A stretch of 7,654 nt of DNA from NCBI GenBank assembly GCA_027061865.1, contig JAMOVZ010000336.1, positions 1 through 7,654 of the forward strand, given 5' to 3'. Shown piece by piece: positions 5,725-7,654 of the stretch. The notes under the pieces are model-generated. The model ran no database searches. It was not told the DNA's origin and saw nothing but the letters and a program-made list of their open reading frames with translations. The translations under genes were made by a program, and so were the position numbers. This DNA is from Desulfobacterales bacterium (GTDB lineage: Bacteria; Desulfobacterota; DSM-4660; Desulfatiglandales; Desulfatiglandaceae). Every line of letters begins with the position of its first letter. The first letter of the stretch is position 1.

Positions 5725-7017
5725 CTATTCAAAGCGGGCCTCCACGCACCGGGCATGAAGCTCTAGGCCTTCGGCCCTGGCAAGGCTAGCTACAACGTCT
5801 TTGAGCGATTTTAGGCCATCACGACTCAGGTATTGAAAAGTTGGCTTCTTGATGAAATCATCCACGGAGAGTCCTGAGAACATGCGGGCGCACCTGGATG
5901 TTGGAAGCACATGATTGGTGCCAGAGGCATAGTCACCTGCAGGCACAGGGGAATAAGGCCCCAAAAAGATTGAACCTGCATGCCTTATGCGTGGGAGCAC
6001 CTCAAAGGGATCACGGGTGATGATCTCCAGGTGCTCCGGGGCGTAGTCGTTGGCAAATGCTATTGCCTCGTCCATGTCACCGGCCACCAAGACTTGCGAG
6101 TGCTTCTGAAGGGCCTCGTTTATTATCTCCTGGCGCAATTGGCCCTTGACAAGCTCTGAAACCTTTGCGCAAACCGCATGGGCCAGTTCCCAGGATGGAG
6201 TGACCAAGACGGCGGCCGAATCCGGATCATGTTCGGCCTGGCTCAAGAAATCCCAGGCCACCAGGTCCGCCCGTGCGGTCTCGTCTGCCAGTATCAAGGC
6301 CTCGCTTGGGCCAGCAGGGGAGTCGATATCCACCATCCCATAGACCAGCATCTTGGCGGCTGTAACATACTTGTTGCCAGGGCCCACGATCTTGTCCACC
6401 TTGGGCAAGGTTTCAGTGCCAAAGGCAAGCCCAGCTACACCCCAAGGCCCCCCCACCTTGAAGATCCTGTCGCACCCTGAGATGTGGGCCGCAACAAGGG
6501 TGGCGGGATTTGCCTTCATGCCTTCCATGGCAGGCGTTGTGGCAACCACCATGTCCACTCCTGCAACCTTTGCAGGAATCACGGTCATGAGAACGGTGCT
6601 GGGGTATGAGGCCCTGCCTCCAGGCACATAGCAGCCTGCCCGCTCAATGGGCCGTGCCACCCTGCCAGCCATTATCCCTGGCCTTACCTCCACGGCCCAC
6701 ATCTCCTTTTCCAACTGAGCCTGATGAAAGGCTGCGATGTTTTTGGCGGCCTCTTTCAATGCCCCAATCACACTGGGCTCCACAAGGTTGTAGGCCTCTT
6801 CTATCTCCTCTGGGCTAACCTCCAAGTCTTGTTGGGAGACCGATTCCTTGTATTCCTTGCATGAGTCAACAAGGGAGGCGTCCCCCCTTGTTTTCACATC
6901 CTGGACTATCTTACGCATGTCTTCATAGATTGAAGAGATATCTTCCATTGATCTTTGGAGAATACTTGTCAGCCTTTCCTTTGAAAGCTCACTTATGGAT
7001 ATGGGCTCCAGATTCAT
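5725..7017 (-). CDS. hisD: Histidinol dehydrogenase
   Basis: The 430-residue, full-length cytoplasmic enzyme carries out the last two steps of histidine synthesis, oxidising L-histidinol to L-histidine with two NAD+. Family motifs are clear: GCYVPGGRASYPSTV (Tyr130), VDKIVGPGNKYV (Asn215), SPAGPSE (Ser238), SQAEHD (Gln260, His263), APEHLE (Glu328, His329), AGDYASGTNHVLPT (Asp362) and EGLELHA (Glu416, His421). These give the zinc ligands Gln260, His263, Asp362 and His421 and the catalytic Glu328/His329 pair, matching E. coli HisD numbers within a few residues. One oddity is GGPWGVAGLA where most homologues have GGAQAIAALA: Trp192 falls at the position of NAD-contacting Gln188. The ATG start has AGGAGA seven bases upstream, overlapping the NUDIX stop. 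No other his gene is in view, so histidine genes are dispersed or lie elsewhere. Confidence 0.96.
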   Translation of the reverse strand: MNLEPISISELSKERLTSILQRSMEDISSIYEDMRKIVQDVKTRGDASLVDSCKEYKESVSQQDLEVSPEEIEEAYNLVEPSVIGALKEAAKNIAAFHQAQLEKEMWAVEVRPGIMAGRVARPIERAGCYVPGGRASYPSTVLMTVIPAKVAGVDMVVATTPAMEGMKANPATLVAAHISGCDRIFKVGGPWGVAGLAFGTETLPKVDKIVGPGNKYVTAAKMLVYGMVDIDSPAGPSEALILADETARADLVAWDFLSQAEHDPDSAAVLVTPSWELAHAVCAKVSELVKGQLRQEIINEALQKHSQVLVAGDMDEAIAFANDYAPEHLEIITRDPFEVLPRIRHAGSIFLGPYSPVPAGDYASGTNHVLPTSRCARMFSGLSVDDFIKKPTFQYLSRDGLKSLKDVVASLARAEGLELHARCVEARFE

Positions 7018-7024
7018 TTTCAGG

Positions 7025-7030
7025 TCTCCT
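7025..7030 (-). promoter_or_regulatory. Ribosome binding site of hisD, overlapping the NUDIX stop codon
   Basis: AGGAGA begins at the last base of the NUDIX TGA (7032-7030) and lies seven bases before the hisD ATG. The 12-base distance between stop and start points to translational coupling of the two genes. Confidence 0.7.
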
Positions 7031-7566
7031 CATGCCTCTTTTGGAAACTCTTTGCCTTTCAATCTGCAATAATCTTTCAGGGCATCCGCAGTGCTCTGAA
7101 AGGCAAGCTCGCCCCAGGGAATTTCATCCACTGAAAAGGTGCAGGCCTCCAAGGTCTCGTCTTTAGCGCTCAACTTGCCCGATACCCTCTTGGCAAGATA
7201 GACCACCACCACTGCTGTTCTGCCTTCATAAGAATAAACACCTAATAGGCGCTCCACTTCCACCCCTAGCCCGCACTCCTCCCCTACCTCTCTTATCGCA
7301 GCCCTCTCCACAGGCTCGCCCCTGTCCACATATCCGCCTGGGATAACCCATTTCCCTTTTTGCGGATTGATCGCCCTTTTTAGCAACACCACCCTTCCGT
7401 TTATCTCCACCACGGCACAGGCAACCACTTTCGGATCCTGGTAAAAGACAAACCGGCATGCCTTACATACCAGCCGTTTAGGCTCTCCCGCCTTAAGTTG
7501 TTTCCTCTCCAGCCCCGCTCCGCAGACCGGACAAAAGCTAAACTCGGGTTCATGATGGTGAGACAC
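7030..7566 (-). CDS. NUDIX hydrolase with N-terminal zinc ribbon
   Basis: This 178-residue cytoplasmic protein has two domains. A zinc ribbon at 12-37 uses CPVCG (Cys12, Cys15) and CKAC (Cys34, Cys37), followed by FYQDPKVV. The NUDIX domain (~46-170) has a perfect box, G78-x5-E84-x7-R92-E93-x2-E96-E97-x-G99, in GGYVDRGE and REVGEECGL, which binds Mg2+ and cleaves nucleoside diphosphates linked to another group. The ribbon-plus-NUDIX layout resembles ADP-ribose or NADH pyrophosphatases, but the protein is shorter than E. coli NudC and the substrate cannot be told. The GTG start is chosen because a stop lies three codons upstream in frame. AGGAGG lies 12 bases before it, somewhat far. It is probably co-transcribed with hisD. 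Confidence 0.9.
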   Translation of the reverse strand: MSHHHEPEFSFCPVCGAGLERKQLKAGEPKRLVCKACRFVFYQDPKVVACAVVEINGRVVLLKRAINPQKGKWVIPGGYVDRGEPVERAAIREVGEECGLGVEVERLLGVYSYEGRTAVVVVYLAKRVSGKLSAKDETLEACTFSVDEIPWGELAFQSTADALKDYCRLKGKEFPKEA

Positions 7567-7572
7567 TTGCCC

Positions 7573-7653
7573 CTATTTCCTCCTCTTGTGAACTCCTGCA
7601 ACTCCGCTGCCTGTAACCCATACAAAATCGGCAGAATCGGGCCTTAGCTGTCC
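7573..7653 (-). CDS. 3' end of an unidentified gene (partial)
   Basis: One minus-strand frame stays open from the right edge to a TAG at 7575-7573, giving 26 residues that end GSGVAGVHKRRK. The stop is six bases before the NUDIX GTG, and the NUDIX ribosome site lies within this frame, which is normal operon packing. The stretch is too short to recognise. One other frame is also open across this edge, so the call rests on the spacing. Confidence 0.4.
   Translation of the reverse strand, partial: GQLRPDSADFVWVTGSGVAGVHKRRK
7579..7584 (-). promoter_or_regulatory. Ribosome binding site of the NUDIX gene
   Basis: AGGAGG lies 12 bases before the GTG at 7566. The distance is longer than usual, and a weaker AGGGG lies four bases before the GTG. 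The only nearby ATG, at about 7553, is out of frame with the NUDIX protein. Confidence 0.45.
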
Positions 7654-7654
7654 A

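Noticed and set aside
1..7654. CRISPR array, insertion sequence or phage attachment site near the tRNAs
   Set aside because: There are no repeated spacers, no transposase or integrase frames and no direct repeat of a tRNA 3' end anywhere in the window.

Overview
The window reads as a bacterial chromosome segment with one operon-rich strand. Everything except the partial gene at the left edge lies on the minus strand. From right to left, in the direction of transcription, the order is: the 3' end of an unidentified gene, a zinc-ribbon NUDIX hydrolase, hisD, a GcvH-like lipoyl carrier, a lipoate-protein ligase, a BioB/LipA-like radical SAM protein, tRNA-Lys, tRNA-Glu, and two CydA-type membrane oxidase subunits. 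The second oxidase subunit carries a c-type cytochrome domain. A peptide/nickel ABC transporter ATPase on the plus strand ends 14 bases from the oxidase pair and converges on it. The gene content suggests an anaerobic or microaerobic Gram-negative bacterium, perhaps Desulfobacterota (deltaproteobacterial). That placement is inference from content; no taxonomic marker is present.

Region by region: 3-278 is the ABC ATPase C-terminus. 293-2663 holds the oxidase pair; the two proteins are paralogues and the stop and start codons are 4 bases apart. 2695-2907 holds tRNA-Glu(UUC) and tRNA-Lys(UUU), both with encoded CCA, behind a recognisable sigma70-type promoter. 3038-5596 is a tightly packed three-gene lipoylation cluster that begins with a strong ribosome binding site at gcvH. 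5725-7566 holds hisD and the NUDIX gene, joined by a ribosome binding site that overlaps the NUDIX stop codon.

Two systems stand out. First, the two CydA-like proteins share out the residues that one CydA normally holds. One has the acidic residues of the oxygen-reducing site plus a heme c domain. The other has the His/Met pair expected for heme b558. Neither has a quinol loop, so this looks like a cytochrome c-linked member of the bd superfamily. Second, the gcvH-like, lplA and radical SAM genes form a self-contained module, with no glycine-cleavage P, T or L genes in view. The radical SAM protein lacks LipA hallmarks but has a C-terminal cysteine triad, so it is a candidate non-classical (LipS1/LipS2-type) lipoyl synthase acting on the adjacent carrier. 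Smaller points are an inverted repeat that brackets tRNA-Glu, the placement of the oxidase genes directly behind the tRNAs, and a HisD with Trp where the NAD-contacting Gln is expected.
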